Origin: Bacillota bacterium
GTDB lineage: Bacteria; Bacillota; UBA4882; JAAYXC01
NCBI GenBank assembly: GCA_012516115.1
Contig: JAAYXC010000163.1
Coordinates: 1-13,856, forward strand
DNA length: 13,856 bases
Reading direction: 5' to 3'
Shown: positions 7,068-13,856 of the stretch, piece after piece
How the letters are laid out: each line of letters begins with the position of its first letter
Position numbering within the stretch: the first letter of the stretch is position 1
Notes under the pieces: model-generated
Database searches by the model: none
The model's input: only the letters and a program-made list of their open reading frames with translations
What the model was told of the DNA's origin: nothing
Made by a program: the position numbers and the translations under genes

Positions 7068-7514
7068 ATGGGTAACTTAACGGACGCCATCGAACGATAT
7101 CTCTGCCAACTATTGGCCGAACGTGAGACGCTGGAAGTTCAGCGACGGGCTCTCGCCCTGCTTTTCCGGTGCGCCCCTTCCCAGATCAACTACGTCCTCG
7201 AGACCAGGTTTACCCCGGCCCGGGGTTATCTGGTGGAGAGTCGACGGGGCGGTGGGGGCTATATCAGGATCACCAGAATCAAGGACGAAGGCCTGACGGT
7301 CGTCCTGCGCGACCGGCTGGACGCCCACGAGGTCCCCGGACTTCTGGCCAGGTTGGAAACCGAGGGTTGGCTCAGCCGCAGTGAGGTCCTGGTTCTCCGA
7401 AAGTTCCTGGGGGAGGTCCTGGCGGAAGAGGATTTCGACCCGAGCGTGGCCCGGGCGCGGATGCTCCGCACCGTCCTGGTGCTCCTCGGTCGGAGAAAAA
7501 AGGAGAGAGGGTGA
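7068..7514 (+). CDS. ctsR: Transcriptional repressor of class III stress genes, CtsR
   Basis: A 148-residue repressor of clp and other protein quality-control genes, released by heat and inactivated through McsB and ClpC. The N-terminal winged helix-turn-helix domain spans about residues 5-75, with the recognition region around PSQINYVLETRFTP. The wing carries the family's Gly-rich tetrad (61-64, within ESRRGGGGYIRI), which acts as the heat sensor in studied members. The C-terminal dimerisation and protease-recognition domain follows (about 80-148). The ATG at 7068 is chosen because it starts the family core and follows AAAAGGT by seven bases; the frame is open back to an ATG at 6909, but that lies upstream of the promoter. 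The stop overlaps the mcsA GTG by four bases. Confidence 0.95.
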   Translation: MGNLTDAIERYLCQLLAERETLEVQRRALALLFRCAPSQINYVLETRFTPARGYLVESRRGGGGYIRITRIKDEGLTVVLRDRLDAHEVPGLLARLETEGWLSRSEVLVLRKFLGEVLAEEDFDPSVARARMLRTVLVLLGRRKKERG

Positions 7515-8044
7515 GGGCATTGCTCTGCGAACATTGTCGGGAACGGCAGGCCACCGTGCACATTACCCAGGTGATCAACGATAAACGGATAGAGCTGAAC
7601 CTCTGTCCGATCTGTTACCAGAAGGAGGCCGGGAAATTCAACCTCCTCGTCCAACCGGACTTTAACTTCCACAGCATCCTGGCGGGGCTCCTGCAATCCG
7701 CGGCGCCGGAGGCCGTGCCGGCTCCGGTGACCGGAGTCTGCCGGAACTGTGGTCTGACGTTTTCTGATTTTACCAAAGCCGGCCAGCTGGGCTGCAGCGA
7801 GTGCTACGAACAGTTCGTCGAACCGCTGGAACCGGTCTTACGGCGTATTCACGGTAACGCGCTCCATGTGGGTAAAGTTCCCCGCCGGACCGGGGTCAGG
7901 GTCCGGACACGTAAGGAGATCGAAAATCTCCGGGCGCGTTTGCAGGAGGCCATCCGGCGGGAAGCCTATGAGGAAGCGGCCCGACTCCGGGATGAAATCC
8001 GTCGGCGGGAGAAGGAGTTGACCGAAGGAGGGGGGCAGCCGTGA
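7511..8044 (+). CDS. mcsA: McsA, zinc-binding activator of the arginine kinase McsB
   Basis: The 177-residue protein binds metal and stimulates the McsB kinase, and so helps control CtsR. Four CXXC pairs are visible: C6/C9, C32/C35, C77/C80 and C95/C98, arranged as two four-cysteine zinc modules. A C-terminal UVR motif (about 136-171, with LRARLQEAIRREAYEEAARLRD) forms a helical hairpin like those in UvrB, UvrC and ClpC. The gene starts with GTG at 7511, overlapping the ctsR stop, with AGGAG five bases upstream; its own stop overlaps the mcsB GTG. This order and coupling are the classical Gram-positive arrangement. Confidence 0.93.
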   Translation: MRALLCEHCRERQATVHITQVINDKRIELNLCPICYQKEAGKFNLLVQPDFNFHSILAGLLQSAAPEAVPAPVTGVCRNCGLTFSDFTKAGQLGCSECYEQFVEPLEPVLRRIHGNALHVGKVPRRTGVRVRTRKEIENLRARLQEAIRREAYEEAARLRDEIRRREKELTEGGGQP

Positions 8045-9087
8045 CACCGCAGGAGAGGATCGAAGCCCTTCTCTGCCATTGGGCCAAGGTCCATGGCGAA
8101 CAGGGTGACGTGGTATTAAGCAGCCGGGTACGGCTGGCGCGGAACCTGCGGGGCATCCCCTTCCCGGCCCGGGGCCAGGACGCGCAACTGGAGGCCGTGG
8201 TCGCGGCCGTGGAGAAGGCCGTGGCCAGAGTATCCTCTTTTAAGTTAACGAAGCTCGAGGCATTGAGTCCCCTGGACCGGCTGGTGCTGGTGGAAAAACA
8301 CCTGGTCAGCCCGCAGTTCATCGAGAACCCCACTCACCGGGCGGTGATCCTGCGGGCGGATGAGGCGGTAAGCATCATGGTCAACGAAGAGGACCACCTG
8401 CGGATTCAGGTGATCCTGCCGGGGCTGGCCCTTCAGGAGGCCTGGCGGGTGGCCGACGAGATCGACGATCTCTGCGAGGCCCATCTCGACTATGCTTTCG
8501 ACGAACGCCGCGGGTATTTAACCGCCTGCCCGACCAATGTCGGGACCGGGATGCGGGCTTCGGTGATGCTCCATCTTCCCGGCCTCATCCTGGTGGACCA
8601 GGCGCGGAAGGTCCTGGCGGCCCTGGGACATTTGGGCTTCAACGTTCGGGGGCTCTACGGGGAGGGTTCCGAGGCCCACGGCGGGATCTTCCAGCTTTCC
8701 AACCAGGTGACCCTGGGAAAGACCGAGGAAGAGACGATCAACACCATGCTCAGCGCCTGTCGGCAGGTGATCGACCACGAGCGGGCGGCCCGTCAGGCCC
8801 TTCTCCGCGACGCCCGTCTTCAGCTGGAGGACCGGATATGGCGATCTTATGGGATCCTGGCCAGCTGCCGGCTTCTCAGTTCGGAGGAAGCGTTGCGCCT
8901 CCTCTCCGACCTAAAACTCGGGCTGGACCTCGGCCTCATCTCCGGGTTGCCGCCCCAGCTGATGAAGGAATTACTCCTTCTTACCCGGGTCGGTTTCTTG
9001 CAGAAGATCGTGGGCAAGGAACTCGGTCCCAGTGAACGTGACTACTACCGCGCGGCTCTGGTAGGGGAGAGGCTTCGGGGGGAATGA
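8041..9087 (+). CDS. mcsB: Protein-arginine kinase McsB
   Basis: The 348-residue enzyme phosphorylates arginine side chains, including those of CtsR, and marks proteins for ClpC-ClpP. It belongs to the phosphagen kinase family. Visible motifs are the nucleotide-binding start VVLSSRVRLARN (24-35), NEEDH (115-119), which holds the catalytic acidic residues, and the CPTN segment (163-166) followed by GTGMRASV. The C-terminus keeps RDYYRA (333-338), matching the RDXXRA pocket that binds phosphoarginine and makes the kinase allosterically self-activating in studied members. Length is normal. The GTG at 8041 overlaps the mcsA stop, with AAGGAGG nine bases upstream. Confidence 0.95.
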   Translation: MTPQERIEALLCHWAKVHGEQGDVVLSSRVRLARNLRGIPFPARGQDAQLEAVVAAVEKAVARVSSFKLTKLEALSPLDRLVLVEKHLVSPQFIENPTHRAVILRADEAVSIMVNEEDHLRIQVILPGLALQEAWRVADEIDDLCEAHLDYAFDERRGYLTACPTNVGTGMRASVMLHLPGLILVDQARKVLAALGHLGFNVRGLYGEGSEAHGGIFQLSNQVTLGKTEEETINTMLSACRQVIDHERAARQALLRDARLQLEDRIWRSYGILASCRLLSSEEALRLLSDLKLGLDLGLISGLPPQLMKELLLLTRVGFLQKIVGKELGPSERDYYRAALVGERLRGE

Positions 9088-9088
9088 G

Positions 9089-9103
9089 CCGTTTATAAAA
9101 CGG
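9089..9103 (+). other. Small perfect hairpin after mcsB
   Basis: CCGTTT-ATA-AAACGG forms a perfect six-base stem immediately after the mcsB stop. It is followed by an A-rich stretch rather than T, so it is not a standard intrinsic terminator read rightward. It could be an RNA 3'-end or processing structure between mcsB and clpC. Confidence 0.35.
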
Positions 9104-9198
9104 ATAAATAAAAATTTGTCAAGAGACGCGAAGTAAATGATGCCGTCTTCTAAGACCACTAAAAAGATTAAACGTTATTCTTACACCAATAAGTCGTC

Positions 9199-9239
9199 CT
9201 CGTGCTCGCGCAATCGACCCTGGAGATTACGCGTACGAG
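9199..9239 (+). other. Imperfect hairpin in the clpC leader
   Basis: Outer arms CTCGT/ACGAG, a middle GC-rich stem (CGCG paired with CGCG) and inner AATC/GATT enclose a loop of about nine bases, with a small internal loop and one mismatch. It lies about 50 bases before the clpC ATG in a 204-base gap without a convincing gene. It may be a leader RNA structure, an operator or an mRNA stability element. I found no second CtsR box and no convincing promoter in the gap. Confidence 0.35.
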
Positions 9240-9291
9240 AACGATAGATGCACCGGTAAAAGCCATTGAGGAAAGGTGGTAGGGGGAGAAA

Positions 9292-11718
9292 ATGTACGAA
9301 CGTTTTACGGAACGGGCACGGAAAGTGCTCTATCTCTCCCAGCAGGAGGCCAAACGTCTGGGCCATAATTACGTGGGGACCGAACACCTCTTGCTCGGCC
9401 TGGTGGCCGAAGGCGAGGGTGTGGCGGCCCCGGCTTTGAAGTCGCTCGGCATCAACCTCCAGAAGGTCCGCCGCGCAGTGGAGAAGATCATCGGCACCGG
9501 CGACGCGCCGTATCTGGGCGAGGTCACCCTTACCCCGCGGGCCAAACGCGTCCTCGAACTGGCCATGGATGAAGGTCGACAGCTCGGCCATAATTACATC
9601 GGGACCGAGCACATCATCCTCGGGCTCATCCGCGAGTCCGAAGGGGTGGCGGCCCAGGTCTTGAAGAACATGGGCGCGGACCTGGAGAAGGTCCGTCGGC
9701 AGGTCCTCTCCCAGCTCGGCGGGACGGCCGCCTCGCCGGTCGGCGGGGGCGGACCCCAGGCCACCCAGACGTTGAACCAGTTCGGGCAGGACCTGACGGA
9801 GATGGCCCGCATCGGGAAACTCGATCCGGTCATCGGCCGGGAAGCGGAGATCGAACGCGTGATCCAGATCCTCTCCCGCCGGACGAAGAACAACCCGGTC
9901 TTGATCGGGGAGCCCGGCGTGGGGAAGACGGCCATCGCCGCCGGGCTCGCCCAGAAGATCGTCCGGGGCGATGTGCCGGAGGTCCTAAAAGGGAAACGGG
10001 TGGTCACCCTGGATATGGGGAGCCTCATCGCCGGGACGAAGTATCGGGGGGAGTGCGAGGAACGCCTGAAGAAGATCATCGACGAGGTACGCAATTCCGG
10101 GGACGTCATCCTCTTCATCGACGAGATGCATACCTTGGTCGGCGCCGGCGCCGCCGAGGGGGCCATCGACGCGGCGAACATCTTAAAGCCCGCCTTGGCC
10201 CGCGGGGAGCTCCAGTGCATCGGCGCCACCACGCTCGACGAATACCGGAAACACGTGGAAAAGGACGCCGCCCTGGAGCGGCGGTTCCAGCCCATCATGG
10301 TCGGCGAGCCCACCCGCGAGCAGGCCATCGAGATCCTGAAAGGCCTGCGTGACCGCTACGAGGCCCATCACCGGGTGAAGATCACCGACGGGGCCATCCG
10401 GGCCGCGGTCTACCTCTCGGACCGTTACATCACCGACCGTTTCCTGCCGGATAAGGCCATCGACCTCATCGACGAGGCCTCCTCCCGCGTCCGGTTGCGG
10501 GCCACCATCGATCCGCCGGACTTAAAAGATCTGGAAGAGAGGGTCAAGGCGGCCCAGAACGAGAAGGAGGCGGCCATCCAGAACGAGGAGTTCGAGAAGG
10601 CGGCCAGGCTGCGCGACGAGGAGCAACGGTTGCGCGCGGAGCTCGAAGAACAGCGGCGGAACTGGCAGAGCAAACGCTGCCTCGACGAACCGGAGGTCAC
10701 CGAGGAAGAGATCGCCGAGGTCGTCTCGAGCTGGACCCAGATCCCCGTGGCCAAACTGCAGGAAGAGGAGACCGAACGTCTGCTCAAAATGGAGGAAATC
10801 CTCCACCAGCGGGTTATCGGCCAGGACGAGGCCATTGCCGCCGTGGCGCGGGCCATCCGGCGGGCGCGGGCCGGGCTCAAGGATCCGAAGCGGCCCATCG
10901 GTTCCTTCATCTTCCTCGGGCCCACCGGCGTGGGCAAGACCGAGCTGGCGCGGGCTTTGGCCGAGGCCCTCTTCGGGGACGAGAACGCCATGATCCGGCT
11001 CGATATGTCGGAATACATGGAACGGCATACGGTCTCGCGGTTGGTCGGTGCGCCGCCCGGCTACATCGGTTACGAGGAAGGCGGCCAGCTCACCGAGAAG
11101 GTCAGGCGGAAGCCCTACTCCGTGGTCCTTTTGGACGAGATCGAGAAGGCCCATCCGGAAGTCTTCAACGTCCTCCTCCAGGTCATGGAGGACGGCCGGC
11201 TCACGGACGGGCACGGCCGGACGGTCGACTTCCGGAACACGGTCATCATCATGACCAGCAACGGGGGCGCGAACCTCATCGAGCGTGCCGGACCCATCGG
11301 TTTCCGGGCTACGGCCGAGGACCGGGCCGAGGACGAGTACCAGAAGATGAAAGAGAGGGTCACCGAGGAGCTGAAGCGGACCTTCAGGCCGGAGTTCTTG
11401 AACCGCGTGGACGAGGTCATCGTCTTCCGGCCCCTGACCAAGGAGCAGATCGCGGCCATCGTCGATCTCATGCTGCGCGCGATGGCGAAACAACTGGCCG
11501 AGAAGGGCATGACCATCGAGGTCACACCGGCGGCCAGGGAGCTCCTGGCGAAGGAGGGCTTCGATCCCAACTTCGGCGCGCGGCCGTTGCGCCGGGCGAT
11601 CCAGCGCATGATCGAGAATCCGCTCTCCGAGGAGATCCTGGCCGGGAGGATCAAGCTCGACGATAAGGTCGGGGTGGACGCGGAGGACGGCCGGCTGGGC
11701 TTTAAGCCGGTGCGGTGA
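9292..11718 (+). CDS. clpC: ATP-dependent Clp unfoldase ClpC
   Basis: The 808-residue AAA+ unfoldase works with ClpP and recognises McsB-marked proteins. Two N-terminal Clp repeats (about 1-70 and 80-145, each with GHNYxGTEH) are followed by the first ATPase module with Walker A GEPGVGKT (206-213) and Walker B ILFIDE (273-278). A UVR-type middle domain (about 417-452, with NEEFEKAARLRDEE) marks it as ClpC rather than ClpA or ClpB. The second module has GPTGVGKT (543-550) and VVLLDE (611-616). An IGF tripeptide at 669-671 matches the loop that docks on ClpP. The ATG follows a GGGGGAG closely. It is separated from mcsB by 204 bases, so it may have its own regulation besides the ctsR promoter. 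ClpP itself is not in the window. Confidence 0.97.
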   Translation: MYERFTERARKVLYLSQQEAKRLGHNYVGTEHLLLGLVAEGEGVAAPALKSLGINLQKVRRAVEKIIGTGDAPYLGEVTLTPRAKRVLELAMDEGRQLGHNYIGTEHIILGLIRESEGVAAQVLKNMGADLEKVRRQVLSQLGGTAASPVGGGGPQATQTLNQFGQDLTEMARIGKLDPVIGREAEIERVIQILSRRTKNNPVLIGEPGVGKTAIAAGLAQKIVRGDVPEVLKGKRVVTLDMGSLIAGTKYRGECEERLKKIIDEVRNSGDVILFIDEMHTLVGAGAAEGAIDAANILKPALARGELQCIGATTLDEYRKHVEKDAALERRFQPIMVGEPTREQAIEILKGLRDRYEAHHRVKITDGAIRAAVYLSDRYITDRFLPDKAIDLIDEASSRVRLRATIDPPDLKDLEERVKAAQNEKEAAIQNEEFEKAARLRDEEQRLRAELEEQRRNWQSKRCLDEPEVTEEEIAEVVSSWTQIPVAKLQEEETERLLKMEEILHQRVIGQDEAIAAVARAIRRARAGLKDPKRPIGSFIFLGPTGVGKTELARALAEALFGDENAMIRLDMSEYMERHTVSRLVGAPPGYIGYEEGGQLTEKVRRKPYSVVLLDEIEKAHPEVFNVLLQVMEDGRLTDGHGRTVDFRNTVIIMTSNGGANLIERAGPIGFRATAEDRAEDEYQKMKERVTEELKRTFRPEFLNRVDEVIVFRPLTKEQIAAIVDLMLRAMAKQLAEKGMTIEVTPAARELLAKEGFDPNFGARPLRRAIQRMIENPLSEEILAGRIKLDDKVGVDAEDGRLGFKPVR

Positions 11719-11731
11719 CGGACTTCGTTAT

Positions 11732-11758
11732 GGGGCGGGGGCATTTCCCGCCCCTTTT
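11732..11758 (+). terminator. Intrinsic terminator of the ctsR-clpC operon
   Basis: An eight-base GC stem (GGGGCGGG at 11732-11739, CCCGCCCC at 11747-11754) with a seven-base loop is followed directly by TTTT. It begins 14 bases after the clpC stop. It ends the operon and leaves no radA or disA downstream. Confidence 0.85.
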
Positions 11759-11901
11759 GGCGGAGTCCGGTTGCGGCTAACTGAGTTATACACGACGCGT
11801 GTCGCCTAATCACCTGAAAACCAGGATGTTTTCCCACATGCCCAGCGGTCAATGTTGCCCTGGACTTGGACATAAGAAGTCGCGCCCATAAGCCCGTTCT
11901 C

Positions 11902-11936
11902 CGAGCGACGAGCGACAAACTGCGAGCTGCTAGATT
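11902..11936. repeat. Degenerate 7-base tandem repeat at the 3' end of the HAD gene
   Basis: Units CGAGCGA, CGAGCGA, CAAACTG, CGAGCTG and CTAGATT follow each other at a strict seven-base period, the first two identical. The last unit overlaps the stop codon of the leftward HAD gene (11930-11932). The rest of the convergent gap (11759-11901) shows only a short ACACG-ACG-CGTGT hairpin (11790-11802) and no gene. The origin of the repeat is unknown. Confidence 0.4.
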
Positions 11937-12598
11937 ACCTCCCCCCCCCTTCTCGCCGCCTCCCGCCGGAGCCGCGAATCGGGATTCACCGCCACGGGGT
12001 GGCCGGCCATGAGGAGGAGCGGGAGATCTTGAATGCCGTCAGCGTAGACGAAAGCCTCGGATAGGTCGAAACGGGTGCCGGTCCGCTCCTCTTCGGCCAG
12101 GTAGCTCCGGAGCGCCTCGACCTTTCGCGGGCCGATGATATGCCTCCCCATGCCCGCGCATCTGGTTTCCTCCATCAGGATCTCGGTGCCGATCCAGGCA
12201 CCGGCGCCGAGCCGCGCGGCCACCGCGGCGAGAAACGGCGCGTAGGCGCCGGAGAGGATGACGCCCCGGTCGCCGGCGGCAAGATGCGCCTCGAGGCGGG
12301 CCAGGACCAGTGGGTTGAAACGCGGCGCCGCCTCCTCCGCGCATTGGCGGAAAAATTCCTCCATTTCATGCCGGTCCATCCCCCGCATGAGCCCGACCAG
12401 GCCCCGGGCAGCCAGGGTCATCATGTCAAGGCGCCACAGGCCGAGCTTGTAGGCCAGATACCCCGGGACCGAGCGCGCCGTATAAAACCGGACCGCCCTG
12501 CGCATCCGCCGGTCGCGCCGGGCCAGGACACGGAGGAAGAGACGGATCGTCTCTCCCTGATAGATGGTGCCGTCGAAATCGAAGACGGCCAGGCGCAT
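11930..12598 (-). CDS. HAD-IB family hydrolase (SerB-like phosphatase)
   Basis: A 222-residue haloacid dehalogenase-type phosphatase of the subfamily IB, which includes phosphoserine phosphatases. Motif I is DFDGT with nucleophile D7 and acid-base D9. Motif II is ILSGAY with S116. Motif III is the lysine in GPRKVEAL (K159). Motif IV is YADGIQDLPLL with D187 and D191. A helical cap lies between motifs I and II (about 15-105). All catalytic residues are present, so it is probably active, but the substrate is unknown. The ATG at 12598 starts directly at the motif-I strand and has GAGGTG seven bases upstream; an in-frame extension to 12718 is not family-like. It faces clpC and diverges from the ATPase gene on its right. 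A run of nine C (11941-11949) lies in the last few codons. Confidence 0.87.
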   Translation of the reverse strand: MRLAVFDFDGTIYQGETIRLFLRVLARRDRRMRRAVRFYTARSVPGYLAYKLGLWRLDMMTLAARGLVGLMRGMDRHEMEEFFRQCAEEAAPRFNPLVLARLEAHLAAGDRGVILSGAYAPFLAAVAARLGAGAWIGTEILMEETRCAGMGRHIIGPRKVEALRSYLAEEERTGTRFDLSEAFVYADGIQDLPLLLMAGHPVAVNPDSRLRREAARRGGEVI

Positions 12599-12605
12599 TG
12601 TGGAA

Positions 12606-12611
12606 CACCTC
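12606..12611 (-). promoter_or_regulatory. Ribosome binding site deciding the HAD gene start
   Basis: On the minus strand GAGGTG lies seven bases before the ATG at 12598. It supports the 222-residue form over a 262-residue extension starting at 12718. Confidence 0.6.
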
Positions 12612-12844
12612 GCATGATGTGGCTGGGGTTTTCGGCATCGGAAGCCTTCTTCCATCCATAGTTTTCTTGGAGTGATCTGCGATTTCCTCCCGTATTCCAA
12701 GAACACCTTACCTGCCATGTATCTCTTCGATCACTCAGCAAGATCCCCGCTCAGAAGACGGTCCGGTGTCATTCATTCTCACGGCACCGGAAATGGGTTT
12801 GAGCGCTGTGATGATTATTTTCCGAGATTTTTTCTCCCAAAGTA

Positions 12845-12872
12845 TTGTATTATTACCCATCATGGTTATAAT
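12845..12872 (+). promoter_or_regulatory. Strong sigma-A-like promoter of the ATPase gene
   Basis: TTGTAT (12845-12850) and a perfect TATAAT (12867-12872) are separated by 16 bases. The transcript would begin near 12879, giving a leader of about 34 bases. The ATPase gene therefore appears to be transcribed by itself from a housekeeping promoter. Confidence 0.65.
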
Positions 12873-12899
12873 AGAGTTTACATGAGAGAAAAAATCTCC

Positions 12900-12904
12900 G
12901 GAGG
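12900..12904 (+). promoter_or_regulatory. Ribosome binding site deciding the ATPase start
   Basis: GGAGG lies only two bases before the ATG at 12907 but eight bases before the in-frame ATG at 12913. The latter spacing is normal, so the product most likely starts MLIRF. Confidence 0.55.
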
Positions 12905-12912
12905 CGATGACG

Positions 12913-13856
12913 ATGCTTATCCGCTTTACCCTGGAAAACTGGACATCGTTCCGGGATCCGGTTACCTTTTCCATGATCGCCGATCGGGAAAAACAGCACC
13001 GGGAACGGGTCCCCCGCGTGGAAAACTACCGCCTGGGAATGCTGCCGATCGCGGCCATCTACGGAGGGAACGCCTCGGGCAAGACCAACTTCTTCAAAGC
13101 GCTCTCCTTTGCGAGTAACCTCGTAGTCCGGGGCACTCGGCCTGAGAGCATCATCCCGGTTGAAATCTTCCGCCTGGATCCGCAAAAAGCGGAACAGCCG
13201 GCCTGCTTCACCTTCGAACTGCTTGTGGAGGAGACGATCTATGAATATAGCTTCGCCGTCACCCATAAAGCCGTCCTGGAAGAAAAACTGGTCCGGATAA
13301 CTACAACCGATGAGAAAGTACTATACCATCGTCATAACGGTGCTCCACATTTCGATAAAAAACTTCCAAACCTTGATTTCATGAACTTCGCCTTTCAGGG
13401 GACGCGGGATAATCAGCTTTTTCTTACTAATGCCATTCATCAAAAAGTGAAGACCTTTAAATCGATCTACGATTGGTTCAAAAATCTAACGTTCATCGCA
13501 CCAGACTCGCGGTTTGAACCCTTTGAACAGTTCTTTGACGAAGGACATTCCCTCTACGCGGCCATGAATAAGCTTCTTCCCCGTCTCGATACCGGCATCA
13601 TGCGTTTAGGCGGTGAAGAAATTAATTTTGAAAACCTCATTCTGCCCGAAAACCTTAAAGCAAAATTAAAGGAAGAAATTAATCAAGAAGAGGTTGTAAA
13701 AATAGCCGTAGAACCGTTTGGAGAACGATTTATAATTACTAGAAAAAACGGGGAACTATATGCTAAGAAACTATTCACTTATCATTTTAAAACCGACGGT
13801 TCATTAGCCAGATTCGAGATCCAGCAGGAGTCGGATGGAACGAAACGGATCATCGA
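12913..13856 (+). CDS. AAA15/COG1106-type ATPase (RloA-like), truncated by the window edge
   Basis: The first 314 codons of a gene running off the right edge. The start MLIRFTLENWTSFRD and the Walker A GGNASGKTN (residues 51-59) are typical of the AAA15/COG1106 ATPases, a branch of the SMC/OLD-like ABC-type ATPases. The segment EIFRLDP and the later EYSFAVTHKAVLEEKL are also family-like. Walker B and signature motifs would lie beyond the window. Members often sit beside RloB-like or other effector genes in phage-defence or restriction loci, with the ATPase as sensor or motor; here that is inference only. Composition is odd: about 60 % GC near the start falls to about 30 % around 13621-13740. 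This suggests acquired or recombined DNA. It has its own promoter and is not part of the HAD transcription unit. Confidence 0.8.
   Translation, partial: MLIRFTLENWTSFRDPVTFSMIADREKQHRERVPRVENYRLGMLPIAAIYGGNASGKTNFFKALSFASNLVVRGTRPESIIPVEIFRLDPQKAEQPACFTFELLVEETIYEYSFAVTHKAVLEEKLVRITTTDEKVLYHRHNGAPHFDKKLPNLDFMNFAFQGTRDNQLFLTNAIHQKVKTFKSIYDWFKNLTFIAPDSRFEPFEQFFDEGHSLYAAMNKLLPRLDTGIMRLGGEEINFENLILPENLKAKLKEEINQEEVVKIAVEPFGERFIITRKNGELYAKKLFTYHFKTDGSLARFEIQQESDGTKRII

Larger units (their letters stand above)
12599..12912. other. Divergent intergenic region between the HAD and ATPase genes
   Basis: A 314-base stretch with no convincing gene. It holds the HAD ribosome binding site, a TTCTTGGA/TCCAAGAA inverted repeat (12664-12671 and 12696-12703), a TCCGGTG/CACCGGA inverted repeat (12762-12768 and 12785-12791) without a T run, and the ATPase promoter. 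It becomes AT-rich from about 12810. Open frames across it on both strands have no family features. No clear promoter for the leftward HAD gene was found. Confidence 0.5.

Noticed and set aside
10522..11493. 323-codon open frame opposite clpC
   Set aside because: It is an antisense shadow of the fully conserved clpC frame.
11840..11860. Single GGTCAA near 11847 as a second CtsR site
   Set aside because: There is only one half-site, no tandem copy, and it lies after the operon terminator.
12672..13118. 148-codon plus-strand frame overlapping the ATPase start
   Set aside because: It is out of frame with the ATPase, crosses its promoter and shows no family features.
1..13856. CRISPR array, tRNA, rRNA or insertion sequence
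   Set aside because: No regularly spaced repeats, no recognisable cloverleaf or rRNA segment, and no transposase-like frame or terminal inverted repeat was seen by eye.

Overview
The window (about 13.9 kb, mostly near 60-65 % GC by eye) reads as chromosome of a high-GC Firmicute, probably a Clostridia-class, possibly thermophilic, bacterium. The evidence is the intact ctsR-mcsA-mcsB-clpC operon (the Gram-positive McsB/ClpC arginine-phosphorylation proteolysis module), a MurJ lipid II flippase and a DnaE with a PHP domain. No species can be named from the sequence alone.

Layout, left to right. At 1-233 two plus-strand frames are open and nothing certain can be called. A small membrane-anchored hypothetical gene (234-500) contains a run of ten C. 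murJ (from a TTG at 607) and a LysE-family exporter follow as a translationally coupled pair ending at 2873. A short AT-rich gap separates this rightward block from a leftward pair: dnaE (start 6803) and, 40 bases beyond its stop, a small HEPN-domain gene without a nucleotidyltransferase partner. dnaE and ctsR diverge from a 264-base region with a candidate promoter for each and a near-consensus CtsR box over the ctsR ribosome binding site. The ctsR operon runs rightward with 4-base overlaps between ctsR, mcsA and mcsB, then a 204-base gap with two hairpins, then clpC and a strong intrinsic terminator.

Right of the terminator the order leaves the classical arrangement: radA and disA, often next to clpC in Firmicutes, are absent, and a HAD-IB phosphatase gene faces clpC. 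A degenerate 7-base repeat lies at its 3' end. After a 314-base gap, a gene with its own consensus-like promoter encodes an AAA15/COG1106-type ATPase that runs off the right edge. Its GC content falls from about 60 % to about 30 % within the gene, the clearest sign of accessory DNA here. COG1106 ATPases are often paired with RloB-like proteins in defence or restriction contexts, so the sequence beyond the right edge is where a new system would most likely lie.

How the genes work together: CtsR represses its own operon; McsA and McsB inactivate CtsR and mark proteins with phosphoarginine; ClpC unfolds them for ClpP, which is encoded elsewhere. DnaE serves replication, MurJ serves cell-wall precursor export, and the LysE-type protein probably exports a small molecule. 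Most of the window is housekeeping. The unusual points are the C-tract switch candidate, the orphan HEPN gene, the mcsB-clpC leader, the heptamer repeat and the mosaic ATPase.
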